Source: Tenebrio molitor | Taxonomy: Eukaryota > Arthropoda > Insecta > Coleoptera > Tenebrionidae | Length of the DNA stretch: 64,000 nt | NCBI RefSeq assembly: GCF_963966145.1 | Contig: NC_091052.1 | Span: forward strand, 8,804,001 to 8,868,000 | Direction of reading: 5' to 3' | Shown here: in pieces, positions 10,867 to 22,076 of the stretch | Numbering within the stretch: the stretch's first letter is position 1 | How the letters are laid out: the number at the start of each line of letters is the position of its first letter | Position numbers and translations under genes: made by a program | Notes under the pieces: generated by a model | Told to the model about the DNA's origin: nothing | The model's input: only the letters and a program-made list of their open reading frames with translations | Database searches by the model: none

Positions 10867-12929
10867 GTTTAAACGATAGCCTTAAAATTATTCAGTACGG
10901 AAAGGATTTAAAAAAAAAAGTTAAATTAACCCAGAACTATTTTAACTTGTAAAAGAAATAAAAATATTTTTGACTATATTTTCGAAAACTAGATCCAAAA
11001 GAGCTCCAAAAGAGCACCTAAGAAGATAAATACAATGGTAGCAAAGGACCTAAATTTTTTCCAATTTTCGATTTTGCTCAAAAAATCTCTTGATTTGCCT
11101 TAAGGTAGGACTCAAATAAAACCATTCGACCAGTTTCACTGGAAAATTAACATCTCACTCTCTGACACTAGACAAAACTTGGAGATATTTCCACACATTC
11201 CTCGTTGTGTAGGTAGTTTCTTTTACTCCATTCGCTCCTTTTACAATAATTATTAACGTCGATCCTGACCGGCTCAATTGGTGCTTTCCTTTCCATAATT
11301 TTTTACATCCATCCGTTTCGTCGATAACTCCGGTTCCAAAGGCGTAATTTGCTTTTAATAAGCAAGATGGAATCATTGTGATTATCATGTTCGCTTCACA
11401 GTAATTAATCGAATAGTTTCGTAAACAACGGCTTTATACTATAATTATCCCGGGTCGTACGCACAGACTTTCCCATTATGAAATAAATCCATTCTGGTCT
11501 TCGGTATCGCCAACCAACCCCTCATTATTCGGTGGTCGATCGCTGCAACTGCAACATCATTTTTCATCCGCGAAGTGAAAAATACCGCCCCACTATCAGA
11601 CATGTTTGTGTAATTTGTCGAAACGAGTCCCGGGAGCTGATCTTTGTTATTTTTTACTAATCCTTTTTATTCAAAAAATATTAACTGGTTTTAAAAATTG
11701 CACGTCACACCTGGGATGTCTCTGTTTGAAACACCCGGTATATGTGTTCCTCCTGCTTATCCTTCTTAATTTCGACCCTTCCTTCCTTCGTGAAAGGGAA
11801 AAAATGGACCTTCAACATCGAGAATCATATTCGCTGCGAAAGTTTAGTGAATGGGTCCTGATTGGTGGTGCGTTCCGGAGCGATCTGTTCCACTAAAAAT
11901 TTTTTGCGTCGAATTCTCCGTGATGCAATTAGTGGCCATTACAGGCGTGTAAAGAAGTCCTGAGTGGAGTAAAATCGTGTAGAACCAGCTGTTTATAGTC
12001 GACGTTGCGTCGCTTTTCGCATTAACCTTCTTTGTTTCGTCGGTTTGACAACCACGGCGTTAACGACACCTAAACATACCGACAAAAACACGCCCCGTCG
12101 TTACACCAAACGGCACAAAAAGGTAATCGAAGTAGGCTTCATGACGGAATTCGTTAATGAGCCAAACCGGTTCGGTCTAATGCGGTTAAACAGCTTCCCT
12201 AAGGTTAAATCTCGTCGAGGCATTTCGAAAGGATGGATACGTGGACGAATCGAACGAAAATTAATTAATCGTACAATGATTTCCAATTAATTTCTTCGAA
12301 TCGACCGGATTCGATCGGACCACACCGCGCAAGAATTACCTGCGGAGGCGTCGCTAACTTTAGACCAACAACTGATCCGGAACTACATGCAAATTAGAGC
12401 AACAGCTCATTTTGCGCAAAAATACACATTACTACAACGTAAACACAACAACAAGAGGAGCTCGCAGGCTTAAAGTTATCAGTTATCTTATAACGGTGTT
12501 AATCAAGACTTAACTAGTTCCAAGCTGGAAATTATTTTAGCCGGAACATCCTCCACCTTCCTGCTCTAGACAGTGCCGGCGAAAGGGTGAGCCAATAAAC
12601 CTAATTGTTGCACTAATTATCAATCAGGAGTGTGTTAAGAGTCAAAAATGCGATTAGCATAAAATGCTTTGCCTTAGGTAACTTCTAGAGCAAATTCCTC
12701 GGGATTGTAACGCTCCTTTGATAGTTCGCTCATAATTATATAGTAAATTGCTTAATCAAATTATGCTGAGTACAGAGAAATTCCTAATTATGAAAGTAGA
12801 GGAAAATGGATAATAAAACAGCCTAGAGTAAAACAGGTATCTCGGTTATAATTAAAATAATAGGAGTTGTTAGTAGAAATAAATACATAATACGAATAAA
12901 ATAAAATTAATATCTTTGTGTTCATTATA
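10867..12929. other. Unique DNA without a recognisable gene
   Basis: Short frames of up to 96 codons, none recognised. At 11700-11745 a sequence ending ACACCCGGTATA resembles a lone MITE terminus, but I find no partner end. 11950-12400 is G+C-richer. Confidence 0.4.
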
Positions 12930-13319
12930 CAGGGTGATTCATATAGTATCATACAAACTTTAACTGGTGATAGATTCCAACCTCTAGACACTCTTACAAA
13001 AATGTCTAGGTTTTAAGGTTAAAATGGTTAAAGATAAAGCATGTTGAAGAGTGTACTACCAGCTTTTGAGAACTGCAGATAAATTAAAATATTTTACGTT
13101 GAAACAAACTGTCAGGCATTGTTGTCAAAATGAAACTAAAGCGACCTTTATAACACCAATATTTTCTCTATAACAACAATTGTTTGCTTCTTTTGTGACA
13201 AAAACCGATATGGTAATTTTTGCTAATTTTTGATGCTAATTTTATTGTCAAGAGTCTTTTGAGACCGGAATCTGTCACTTGTTAAAACATGTATGCAACT
13301 ACATATATGAATCACCGTG
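12930..13319. mobile_element. CAGGGTG-type MITE
   Basis: A 390 bp element between TA dinucleotides (12928-12929 and 13320-13321). The left end is CAGGGTGATTCATATA and the right end is the inverse with one change (TATATGAATCACCGTG). The subterminal CTTTAACTGGTGATAGA resembles the motif in the transposons at 9046 and 20213. No coding capacity. Confidence 0.75.
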
Positions 13320-13414
13320 TATATTGTAAAATTCTACTCATAAGAGGAGGAAAGGACGTAAGAGAGATCTGCTATTATCTATCTACAATATACCACAGAA
13401 GGATTTATTACATG

Positions 13415-13623
13415 TATGGGTGTTCATTTAAATTTCCCGTCAAAGATGGCATTGAAGAGTCGATTGTGAACATACCACGGATTACAGATCACGGATAAGC
13501 TGTTTAAATCTAACCTCACTTTTTGCGTTGTTTGTGTTTTTAATCTGCAGACTGACGAGTAGTGCGTTCACAATCGACTCTTCAATCCCAACTGTAAGGG
13601 GAAAATTAAATGAACACCCGATA
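13415..13623. mobile_element. Foldback MITE family F, copy 2
   Basis: A 209 bp copy of the element at 4394-4570. Outer ends GGGTGTTCATTTAA and the inverse TTAAATGAACACCC, inner pair GAGTCGATTGTGAAC and GTTCACAATCGACTC, and the same core. This copy has longer arms than copy 1, including CCCGTCAAAGATGG-type sequence missing from copy 1. Confidence 0.8.
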
Positions 13624-15420
13624 TATCATAGGGCAGGCATAAAAATCATTTTCGCGTAAAAATGGAGTTATGTCCTTTTTGCAGCAAGGACTTCAATTAT
13701 GAAGAGTTCTTTCGAAACGTGTTTTTTTCATTTTCCGCAGCAGAACGGAGCTTTTGGATGCATTGTTTCAATGTAAAAACCATAATAAATCATCCTTTCA
13801 TTAAATGCATTTTTAACATGCATCACCAATTTCAAAGCATTTTCATAATCTATTTAGTTCTGCATGTGTGATATATTAGTTTGCAGAACTAATTCAATAT
13901 TAACTATCCATCATACAAGACAGAACGTCTGGACTAATTAGTCAATTAATTTTTATAATTACGCAAAACTACCTCTTCAATACAGAATTGAAAACTTCTG
14001 TCCAATTATTTTGTCGAATAAGGAGTGAGTCTGTTTGCAATGTAATATTAATGACCAGCAATTAAGCACGATAACTTGAACAGCCTGTCTATTTTGCCAA
14101 TTCAACTGATGACTTACAGCATTCATTTGAAATCAATAAAATTTAGTTCAAGTACAAAAATGCATCCACGTTGTTTTGATAGTAAAGCTGTCTGGTGAAT
14201 TAGGTTATGTTTTTCTGAGTTTGAGGTTATAAATAAATAGCCTCAATGTCTAGTGCATTGTTGTCAGTTTTACTAGTTTACAATAGAAGAATACTTAGAC
14301 ATTGCGGGAAATTCAACAACATGTTATGTTGATTTTGATAGGTCCGCATGTCAGGCACTTTAAGACGAAAATCAAACAGTATGTCCAACGTTAAAAATAT
14401 TAAATCATGGACTCCCATTATGCCAAAACAATGTGAACGGTGATTAAGTCTCCTTGACTCGTTATTTAAATCCAATCGAAAACTAGTGAGACTGATTGAC
14501 AAGAATAATAAAAAAAATTTGCCAGTTCACTATCTTGTTACAAAACCGAATTGAAGTTTTTACATTAAGCTTAAAAGCGGTTTAACATTTGATATACGGA
14601 AAAAACGATTGTGTCAAATCTCCGGTCAGAGTACAGAGACGAATCGATGCATATTACAATGGCTTAAATGTTTCAAAAAGTAACAATAGGCTTTCATAAA
14701 TTAGCAAACCACTCAGTGGGTCGAAACCTGAACGACAACCCTTCAAAAATTCATCACCCAATTACATATATCATGAACATGGCCACTTTACCCTCCAGCT
14801 AATCATGAATTTCTTAGAAACAGTGATTGTCGTCCCTCTTTCAAAGCTAGTGGAACGCATCCCCGAAACCACGCCATAATAACAACCAGGTTCCATTTAT
14901 AAATTTTCCATTTTCTCAAGGTGTTAGTGTTGCGTCTGGCGTATCGGCGCCTTTGTCCGTATTAAAATACCAACAGCCCAAACAAATTACGTATTCAAAA
15001 TGTGAAACGTACGTGAACCGTCTTGAAAACATCTTAATTCTTTCTATAAATTACCGTGGAATGAAATGACACTAGGCTTAGGTGCTATATATCACCGACA
15101 ACTTGACGTGACTCCTTTCACGTGTTTACTCCGGGATTATATGATTTTATGTTTGACTATTGTGGCTCTGCTTTAAATAAGTCATTAAAAGAGTGGACGT
15201 CGTAAAGGAAGTGGACCCGGTGACGATCAAAATTTCCATTGGACATTTGACTGGATAATTTAAATTAATAACCGACATTAAAAGTTTCTGGGGTGGGATA
15301 GGGCGAGTTGGTGACATTCCAGCTCTCTTAATGTGGAATTAAATTAACATAATGATGTAGACGCAAGAGACTGAACATAAAAGTTCTCAGAGTTGGACTT
15401 TTGGCGATCACTCTGATACT
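13624..15420. other. Unique DNA without a recognisable gene
   Basis: A+T-rich to about 14.7 kb, then more balanced. No long frame, repeat or RNA gene seen. Confidence 0.4.
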
Positions 15421-15426
15421 GTACGA

Positions 15427-15653
15427 GGCAGGGCAAGCCCCGGCCAAAAACTAAACCGAGACATTTGACCCGTTTCAGACACGTAATGACCTACTTTACC
15501 GCACGCCGTGCGGTAATAAATGTTTTACCGCACATCGTGCGTAAACTAAATAATGGACATAACGATTTTGTTGCACTTACGTGATTGATTACGCACATGC
15601 CTCTCTATTTTCGATTTTTATTTTTTCAGACGTCAGCTGAGACCGGCCCTGCC
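15427..15653. mobile_element. Possible hAT-like MITE
   Basis: GGCAGGGC followed by CCCCGG at the left and an inverse GGCCCTGCC at the right could be short terminal repeats; CAGGGCCGG-type ends occur in hAT elements. The match is brief and I find no 8 bp duplication, so this is weak. It encloses the twin palindromes at 15496-15545. Confidence 0.25.
15496..15545. repeat. Twin TTACCGCACG palindromes
   Basis: TTACCGCACG, one central base, CGTGCGGTAA forms a 21 bp palindrome. It is followed seven bases later by a second, imperfect copy (TTTACCGCACATCGTGCGTAAA). Two phased copies of a near-perfect dyad could bind a dimeric protein or be the core of a foldback element. Confidence 0.6.
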
Positions 15654-15661
15654 ACTCGTGT

Positions 15662-16815
15662 CTTGTGTAAACGTAGATTATTATTCTTTCTATCGGAAAA
15701 TGTCCTCGCGGTTACAATTTTGGTTATTTCTTTTATCGAATATTCCATCTAGTGGAAAACTTTGGAATGGAAATTGCCATGATCGAGTGCACACAAACCC
15801 GTTGCAAATAGATAAATCACACGGAAGTTGCACTAGTTTTATTCGGAAACATATCAAAGCCAATTCAATTATGCATTTTAAAACAGACATCAGCTCCTGG
15901 AATAACAATAATTACGAATGAAACATTACGCTCGCATTGAACTACAAACAAGTAATTACATTAATAATAATTAAACACGTTTCGTTTTGAATTATGGAAC
16001 AGAGAGGTACCTTCCAAAGGCACACAAGGGGACTGGTAATGTCACTAAACTAAATACTGATATTAGTGATATTATAATAAACTGTGATATAATTCATTAG
16101 CATGTCCAATAGAGCGGAACGTCATCCGTCAGTTACACAAAATAAACAACCTCGCGTGTATCCTAAAAGTGGGAATCATTGTAAGCAATTATTTATGCCT
16201 CATTAACCATAAACAGCACTAGCACTAGCCTACATCCAATTAGAAGATTATTAATTATTATGCATCAAAAGTGATTCTAACACCGCAACGTTGTTTATTT
16301 ATTAATACAAATTCCTTATCCGACACAGCTAACACCTCAACCGAAAGCAATGTTTATTGATGAGATGAACCAAGGTATACATTCATTCTGTGCAACCGAA
16401 ACCGCATCTACCAGTTGTTGCACAACTTCTCCTCTCAAAGGAAATTTTCATCGAATACGTCAGTTCAATTAAAAATCGACCTGGGTGCATCGAGCTGTGT
16501 AATTTTGTAATAAACGTTGCCTCCAGGCCAAACAAGCTAAATTTATCGTAAAATAATTTCAGTTAGTTAAAAATTACGAAAGTTTGATACAAACTGCATA
16601 TAAATCTCTTGAAGAGGTCAAAAGTCAAAAGTGCAACGAATTTTATTGAAACAGACAAATATTTTGTACCTCAGAGGTGACAATATTTCTGCAGAAAAGT
16701 GAAAAAAAAAAATTTTAATAAAAGCATAATGCATTATGTTCCTGATGATGTCTTGGGAGAGGCAAGTTACCAAATGTTGGCTAAAAAATCAAAATTTACG
16801 AGAGAATGAAAAAAC
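15662..16815. other. Unique DNA, TAATTA-rich
   Basis: No coding frame recognised. 16160-16330 has clustered ATTA and TAAT motifs, which homeodomain proteins bind, so a regulatory role is possible. That is inference from composition only. Confidence 0.3.
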
Positions 16816-16888
16816 CAGTGAGTGAAAGACAGTGAGCGAAAAACGATGAGCGAAAAACGATGAGCGAAAGTGAAGTGAACGAAAGACA
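16816..16888 (+). repeat. Short imperfect tandem repeat
   Basis: About five units of a 13-14 bp motif of the form ACGATGAGCGAAAA, two of them adjacent and identical, with degenerate units (GTGAGTGAAAGAC, GTGAACGAAAGAC) at the edges. Confidence 0.75.
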
Positions 16889-19644
16889 AACCTTCACCCA
16901 TTGATATACATTGCACGAATATTGAACAACGTTTTTCATGTTAGTTTAAGCGAAGTCTCTTAAAAAAGACATTAATTAGTTGTAAATTTTGAGGTTATCT
17001 TTGATAGATTTCAAGTTACGTATCCTCAGGAAACGATCAAAATTGAACTTTTAGTATTGAAATATTATTTCCACCCTTGTTAGGAAATATTCCACTTTTC
17101 CTCTCTCAAATTAGTTTTCCAAACTCTAGTAGAAGAAATTTTTCTAAAAATTATCACTTTTCCGTCAGAAATCTGTTTTCTTTTTATCGTAAATCATCAG
17201 ATCGATTTCCACTACCGAAACAAGAGATAAATTTTTTGCAGGCGCTGTAGTTGCGAGCTTTTGTAAACAACGCAGGCAACAAACGCTTCTCCGCTACTGA
17301 AATAAATTAATTAAAGTTGGCAGAAGTGTATAAGGACATGTTAGAGGATAGAGTGGGGTTATAGACGGCCGTAAATAACCGCAGACCGTTGCACTTTTCC
17401 GTTGCAGGAAAGTTCGCTCTGCATTTGGAAGCGATAAACTGTCGTGGAAAAATTCCATGTTCGCGCGAATCCCCATAAAAAGCGCCTCGATAGGCACATA
17501 TATTGTTACAGTTATTACATCTTGATCCCGGAAAATAAGGTAAGAAAGAAGTAGACGAAGTTAGATCCGAGCCGTGCGGAGATTTGCCGTTTGATATTCT
17601 AATTTAAAGTTGTAAAATGCAGTTGCTAGTTGAGATGTTTTGAATGGCATTTTGTTAGATTTATGAATGGCAAAAAGCCGTGAAACGAGTCGCAGGATCT
17701 GATTAGATAAAGGCTGCGACGTTCGCCGTCCTGGAACAAGCAGATAGGAAAAAAAGAGAACACGGCGATAAATTTTTATTAAGCGAGGCGTATTGCGCCC
17801 GGTCAAATTTAATGAATTATTTGTGTTTAAACCAAATTGCGCTAATCACGGAATCAACAGATTAGCATAACTAACGAACCACTCAACTCGGCCTAACTCT
17901 AACTATATCGTCATTATCCCCATTTAATTAATTAACTGCGGAGGGTTGCGGTCCCAGAACAAACATCGATAAACTAAAAGAGATGATCAGTTGTTGGGAA
18001 GATCGCGTGCCAGCACTCGTTTACACCAGACTCGGGACCAATTTGCCGACAGTGGTCCTGATCGTAAACCCACGACCTCTCTATTTTTCATCCGCTTCAG
18101 ATAAACTACACGGAATTCCTGTTTTCCATTTAATTACAGCCAAAGCAACGCTTATTAATTATAATTTCATTCCTGGCAACGCCGCTTTTCGAGAGGTTTT
18201 ACGAACGACATAAAATCAAAGCTGACGGTAATGGCAAAGGGCCGAGCCCGCAGTAACAAGACTATTTTAATAACGCATAATTCCATCCCAAAACTTTGCT
18301 TAATTACTAATAGTGCGATCGTAATAACACACAAACAGATCCGTCTTTGATGTCGGAATCAACAATCTGCACCCCTCCAAGAACTCGAGGGCACTTTTCA
18401 ATCCAAATAATCAGGCAGGCACGCAATTAACGAGATTTGATTGGAGGAACTGTTCAAGGACGCAATGATTTTTCCTCCTCCATGATAAATCCTGACGTTT
18501 ATGGGGGTTGTACGTCGTTAGTCCGATGTGTGCCCTATTATAGCCTACCTGCCCCGTCGGTTGCAATTGCAACCGCATCGTCCTCCCCTGCACCCGACTC
18601 GCCGTTATTAATTGCTTCTGCTCGACTGAATAATTACTCCGGGTCAAGGATGGCCGGATTACTCCGGGCTCATTACCGAAACGACAGTGGCGCTTTTTCA
18701 CCGCAACCCCCGCAAATGCTGTCGTTTCGCAACAATTTCTGGTTCGTCTCGTGCGCGCCGGCGGAATTTCATTTAATTGAGGTGGTAACGTATTGTTTAT
18801 CGTATTAGCAGGAGGAATTGAATGGGGAAGAGAACAATGGTAGTCGGTCGGGAAGTTAAAGTACCGCCCTTGATTGTTTTCTCTGTACATAATTTGAATA
18901 TTAAACGAGACGCATGGCCGTCGTGTTATTACAAATGGAACCGGTGTGCAACGTCTAATTATCATGTAGCGATTTAAGTAGTAATTAACGCTTTTAAAGT
19001 TGACTGTAATAAGCGCCTCCAGTTCGACGCTTTTATTTTTTTGTCAATAACTAAACGGCACCACAATGTATCAAGTCAAACGATAACCCATAATTTTTCG
19101 ACTAACCAGTTATTAAGAGTCGGCTGCGCCATTTTTGGAAACGTGTTGCAACCAGAGCCAATCTCATCACCTTAAAACAATTTTAATTACCACCTAGAAC
19201 ACTCGCTCGTTAAATAGAACAATACGTTAGTTTTTAGAATAATTACTCTGTAGATTTATTTTATTGCCCGTGTAATTTGTTTTTAGACATTTTTTATTCA
19301 AATAAATTAAAACGAAATATGAGTTCATTGTCTGGAACTGTAAGGCTAATATCTCCGGAGAACGAAATAATTAGTCTTATTAAGGCATGGCCGACACTTA
19401 CCGAGAACCACACGTACGCCATCACCAATGAAGATAAGACGTGTTGACAACATTACCGACTACAAAAGAAACACGAATTTATATGGCAATGAGCTGAACT
19501 CACGTCTGACACAAAATTAAATTACAATTTTTATTTCAATACCCCAACTAAATTGAGTTCAAAATATTTGTCAAAAATCCAAAAAATCGTTTATGTTCGA
19601 TTGTATTATAATTCATGATTTATGATATCGTTTAGTGTCCACAA
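16889..19644. other. Unique DNA without a recognisable gene
   Basis: Includes the longest open frame of the window (184 codons, 18411-18965, minus), which overlaps a 123-codon plus frame. Neither shows a known domain. 17.9-18.9 kb is G+C-richer and could be conserved noncoding sequence. Confidence 0.4.
18558..18575. promoter_or_regulatory. Perfect 18 bp palindrome
   Basis: CGGTTGCAATTGCAACCG is a perfect dyad in otherwise unique sequence. Half sites of the TTGCAA type are related to C/EBP-like bZIP sites. Binding is a guess. Confidence 0.25.
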
Positions 19645-19678
19645 ACTATCTGTTTATGGACTAGTCCATAAAGATAGT
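19645..19678. repeat. Short palindrome
   Basis: ACTATCTGTTTATGGAC pairs with the following TAGTCCATAAAGATAGT, with one bulged base. It lies 370 bp upstream of another palindrome (20044) that shares the flanking GTCCACAAA motif. The DNA between them is A+T-rich, with a 76-codon minus frame that I do not recognise. Confidence 0.6.
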
Positions 19679-20043
19679 AAAACGGCCGCTTGTCAATTTT
19701 GGGTATTACTTCAAAATAAACGTCAAAATTTTCCTAATTTTATTTAAATCAGGAATGAATAGAATTAATAGAAAACTTTGCAGTCAAGATTCTTTAGCTT
19801 TTGCCGCAATTTCACTTACTTTGCTCATTATTACAACTAGAAATAAAGACGATTTCAGTTCGTATTTCAAACACAAACACTGTTCGTTTTCAAATAAATA
19901 GTAATAAATAATTTCGTAACCACAGAAACAAAAACAGAACACTTCGAAATTATCGTAATTTTTAGAATCTATTAATTTTGTATCTAAAAGAAACTTAACT
20001 TCACAATCGAACATAAAGCTTTGTATGTAATTCGTACATAATT

Positions 20044-20126
20044 AGGCTTTGTGAACTTGCCCTATTTATTAGCCTCGCTCGCAAGCTCGCTCTGCCATAA
20101 ACTATAGGGCTCGTCCACAAAGACCT
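20044..20126. repeat. CGAG-apex quasi-palindrome
   Basis: AGGCTTTGTGAACTTGCCCTAT at the left is mirrored by ATAGGGCTCGTCCACAAAGACCT at the right. The apex is a CG-rich stretch of CTCGCTCGCAAGCTCGCTC type. About 83 bp. It resembles in style the palindromes at 7478, 29924, 32629 and 47677. Confidence 0.6.
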
Positions 20127-20212
20127 ATATTATGTATTTATTACATAAATAGCTATTATTAACTACAAGCCTCAGCACATAAAACATCATTTTTGCTTCT
20201 AATATCATAATA

Positions 20213-20665
20213 CAGGGTGTTTCTGAAATACGTGTGTTAATTTTAACTGGTAATAGAACTCGTCAATGGGAACAACTTTTCTATCTACCATTTTGCCGAA
20301 AAACGATGTTTAATTCCAAAAAAAAAATTGGAGAGATTTTTCACTAGAATAGCCCTACGCTACTAAATATTGCAATGGCTAATTGAGATCAGCGCTAATA
20401 TGAAAAAAACATCCATTTTCATCCAGAAAACGTGTTTTAACGCCGAAATCGAAATTCAAATAAATCTACCCGTATAGCAAAAAATCCACTTCGTAAGAAT
20501 CTGGTTGTTTCACGTTTTTAGGTAGCTTATGAACGGTTTTAGGAAAACCTTTCCTAGTTTTTTAAGCCATTACGCAACGTTTTTCGCCAAAATGGCAGAG
20601 AGAAAAGTTGTTCCTTTTGATGAGTTCTATTACCAGTTAACGCACTTATTGTACTATATTATCTA
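20213..20665. mobile_element. CAGGGTG-type MITE, right end lost
   Basis: TA then CAGGGTGTTTCTGAAATA, followed by TTTTAACTGGTAATAGAACT and GGGAACAAC. The inverse appears at about 20605-20645 (GTTGTTCC, GAGTTCTATTACCAGTTAA), but the outermost part of the right terminus is missing where the next MITE begins. The inner terminal repeat matches the 9046-10177 transposon. No coding capacity. Confidence 0.7.
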
Positions 20666-20667
20666 TA

Positions 20668-21105
20668 CAGGGTGTCGCAAAATTAACGTATTCCAAGTCG
20701 GGGATCTTGTAGGGAAAAATCTCAGGAATCTCGAAAAAATAAAACAAAAAATATAGGGGGGGTCTTTACTAAGATAAATGGGTCTGAAGGTTCAAACTTT
20801 TCTTCATGTTTTCTTCAAATAAAAAATATAAATGATTGACATTCATTTTGAAATATGGTGAGGATAATTATGTAAAATATTAAAATATAAATGAAAAGAC
20901 ATTTCTTGAAAAAACAGCTTTATCTCGTAAAAATTAAAGTATAATTTTTCCAATTTTTGTTCAAAAGGGAAGTACAACATAGCTAGAATACTTTGATATT
21001 TTTTTTTAAGTGACAGCAATTTTTTTTGTAAACATTTTTACTTGGTCAACAGGATGTCCCCTACTAAGCCCCGAACTTGGAATACGATAATTTTAAGACA
21101 CCCTG
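20668..21105. mobile_element. CAGGGTG-type MITE
   Basis: A 438 bp element flanked by TA. The left end is CAGGGTGTCGCAAAATTA, then CGTATTCCAAGTCGGGG. The right is the inverse with few changes (CCCCGAACTTGGAATACG, then TTTTAAGACACCCTG). It abuts the truncated right end of the preceding MITE. No coding frame. Confidence 0.85.
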
Positions 21106-21609
21106 TATATTTTTCAAATTTATAGTAACTAGAGGATTTAATACAACTTAGTTTTTGATATGAATGGGATTACTATTATCTTGCTTTTCAATTTTTGCGA
21201 TTGTTTAAAAATTATTTTCAACTGACCATGCCCTGGTACTTAAAGTGCTTCAGAATACCTAGGCTATGTTAATTTCATACATTGCCTAAAAGTCCTACCC
21301 ATTTTATAAATAACTAGGATTTCACATAATGCCCAGTCAAAGTATAAAATAAACTGTTAATTTAATACTTTGCCCAAAGATCCTAGATTTCATACTTCGT
21401 CGATCATAGTTTACATAAAACCTAAAATCAGAAATAAACTATGGCTATTTTCGTGGAAATCAGCAATATAAAAATGTCATTGTTGTAAACCTTCAAAAAT
21501 ATAAATGGGACTGTAAATATTAATTAAATATAATAAAAGCCTTACCCATGTTGGTGTTATAGCAGTAAAAATATCACCTAGTTTTTGTGATCTATTTCTC
21601 TTGAAAATA
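21106..21609. other. A+T-rich spacer with a short direct repeat
   Basis: Only the 28 bp duplication listed at 21270-21385 stands out. No coding frame. Confidence 0.4.
21270..21385 (+). repeat. Short diverged direct repeat
   Basis: TAATTTCATACATTGCC, then AAAGTCCTA (21270-21297), recurs as TAATTTAATACTTTGCCC, then AAGATCCTA (21358-21385). Further CTAGGATTTCA-like motifs lie between. It may be the remnant of an element with iterated motifs. Confidence 0.4.
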
Positions 21610-22076
21610 CAGTGAGCGGCAAAAGTATGGAATAAATTCCTTAAGAATTTAAAATTTTTTTCAAAAAAATCTTTGGACAGGCCAATTTTAGTTTATTAAA
21701 ATATATGTTTTAGTACCAAAGAAAATTCCAAGCAGTCATTTGTTTTCGGGTAATGACGTCATCGATACTTTTTTTTAATGGAAACCCCCTATTTTTTTCT
21801 TGATTCTGATAGCCCCTTTAATTGTCTAAATGACAGTATAAAAATGTTGTTATCTTACATAAGGAAATTTTTGAGAAAAAAAAAAATAAGTTGGAAAAAA
21901 TTAATTTTATAACGAACTATCGATGACGTCATAACTCGAAAACAAATGACTGCTTGGAATTTTATTTTATATTAAAATATGTATTTTTATAAACTAAAAT
22001 TGACCGGGCCAAAGTTTTTTTTTTTTAATTTTGTTTAATTTTTAATGAATTTATTCCATACTTTTGCCGCTCACTG
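21610..22076. mobile_element. Long-armed mariner-type MITE
   Basis: A 467 bp foldback element with TA on each side. The ends are CAGTGAGCGGCAAAAGTATG, then GAATAAATTC, and the inverse at the right. Arms of about 165 bp reach inward to ATGACGTCATCGATA on both sides. The ATGACGTCATC and AACCCCCT motifs also occur in the 61289-62165 element, so the two are diverged relatives. No coding remains here. Confidence 0.85.

Noticed and set aside
11700..11745. Possible MITE terminus ending ACACCCGGTATA
   Set aside because: No matching inverse end within reach; could be a lone fragment or chance.
16816..16888. CRISPR-like array
   Set aside because: Units are adjacent without spacers and are imperfect; it is a short tandem repeat in a eukaryotic genome.
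18411..18965. 184-codon minus-strand frame, the longest in the window
   Set aside because: No recognisable domain, a 123-codon frame overlaps on the other strand, and composition is low in stops only because the block is G+C-richer. Not supported as a gene.
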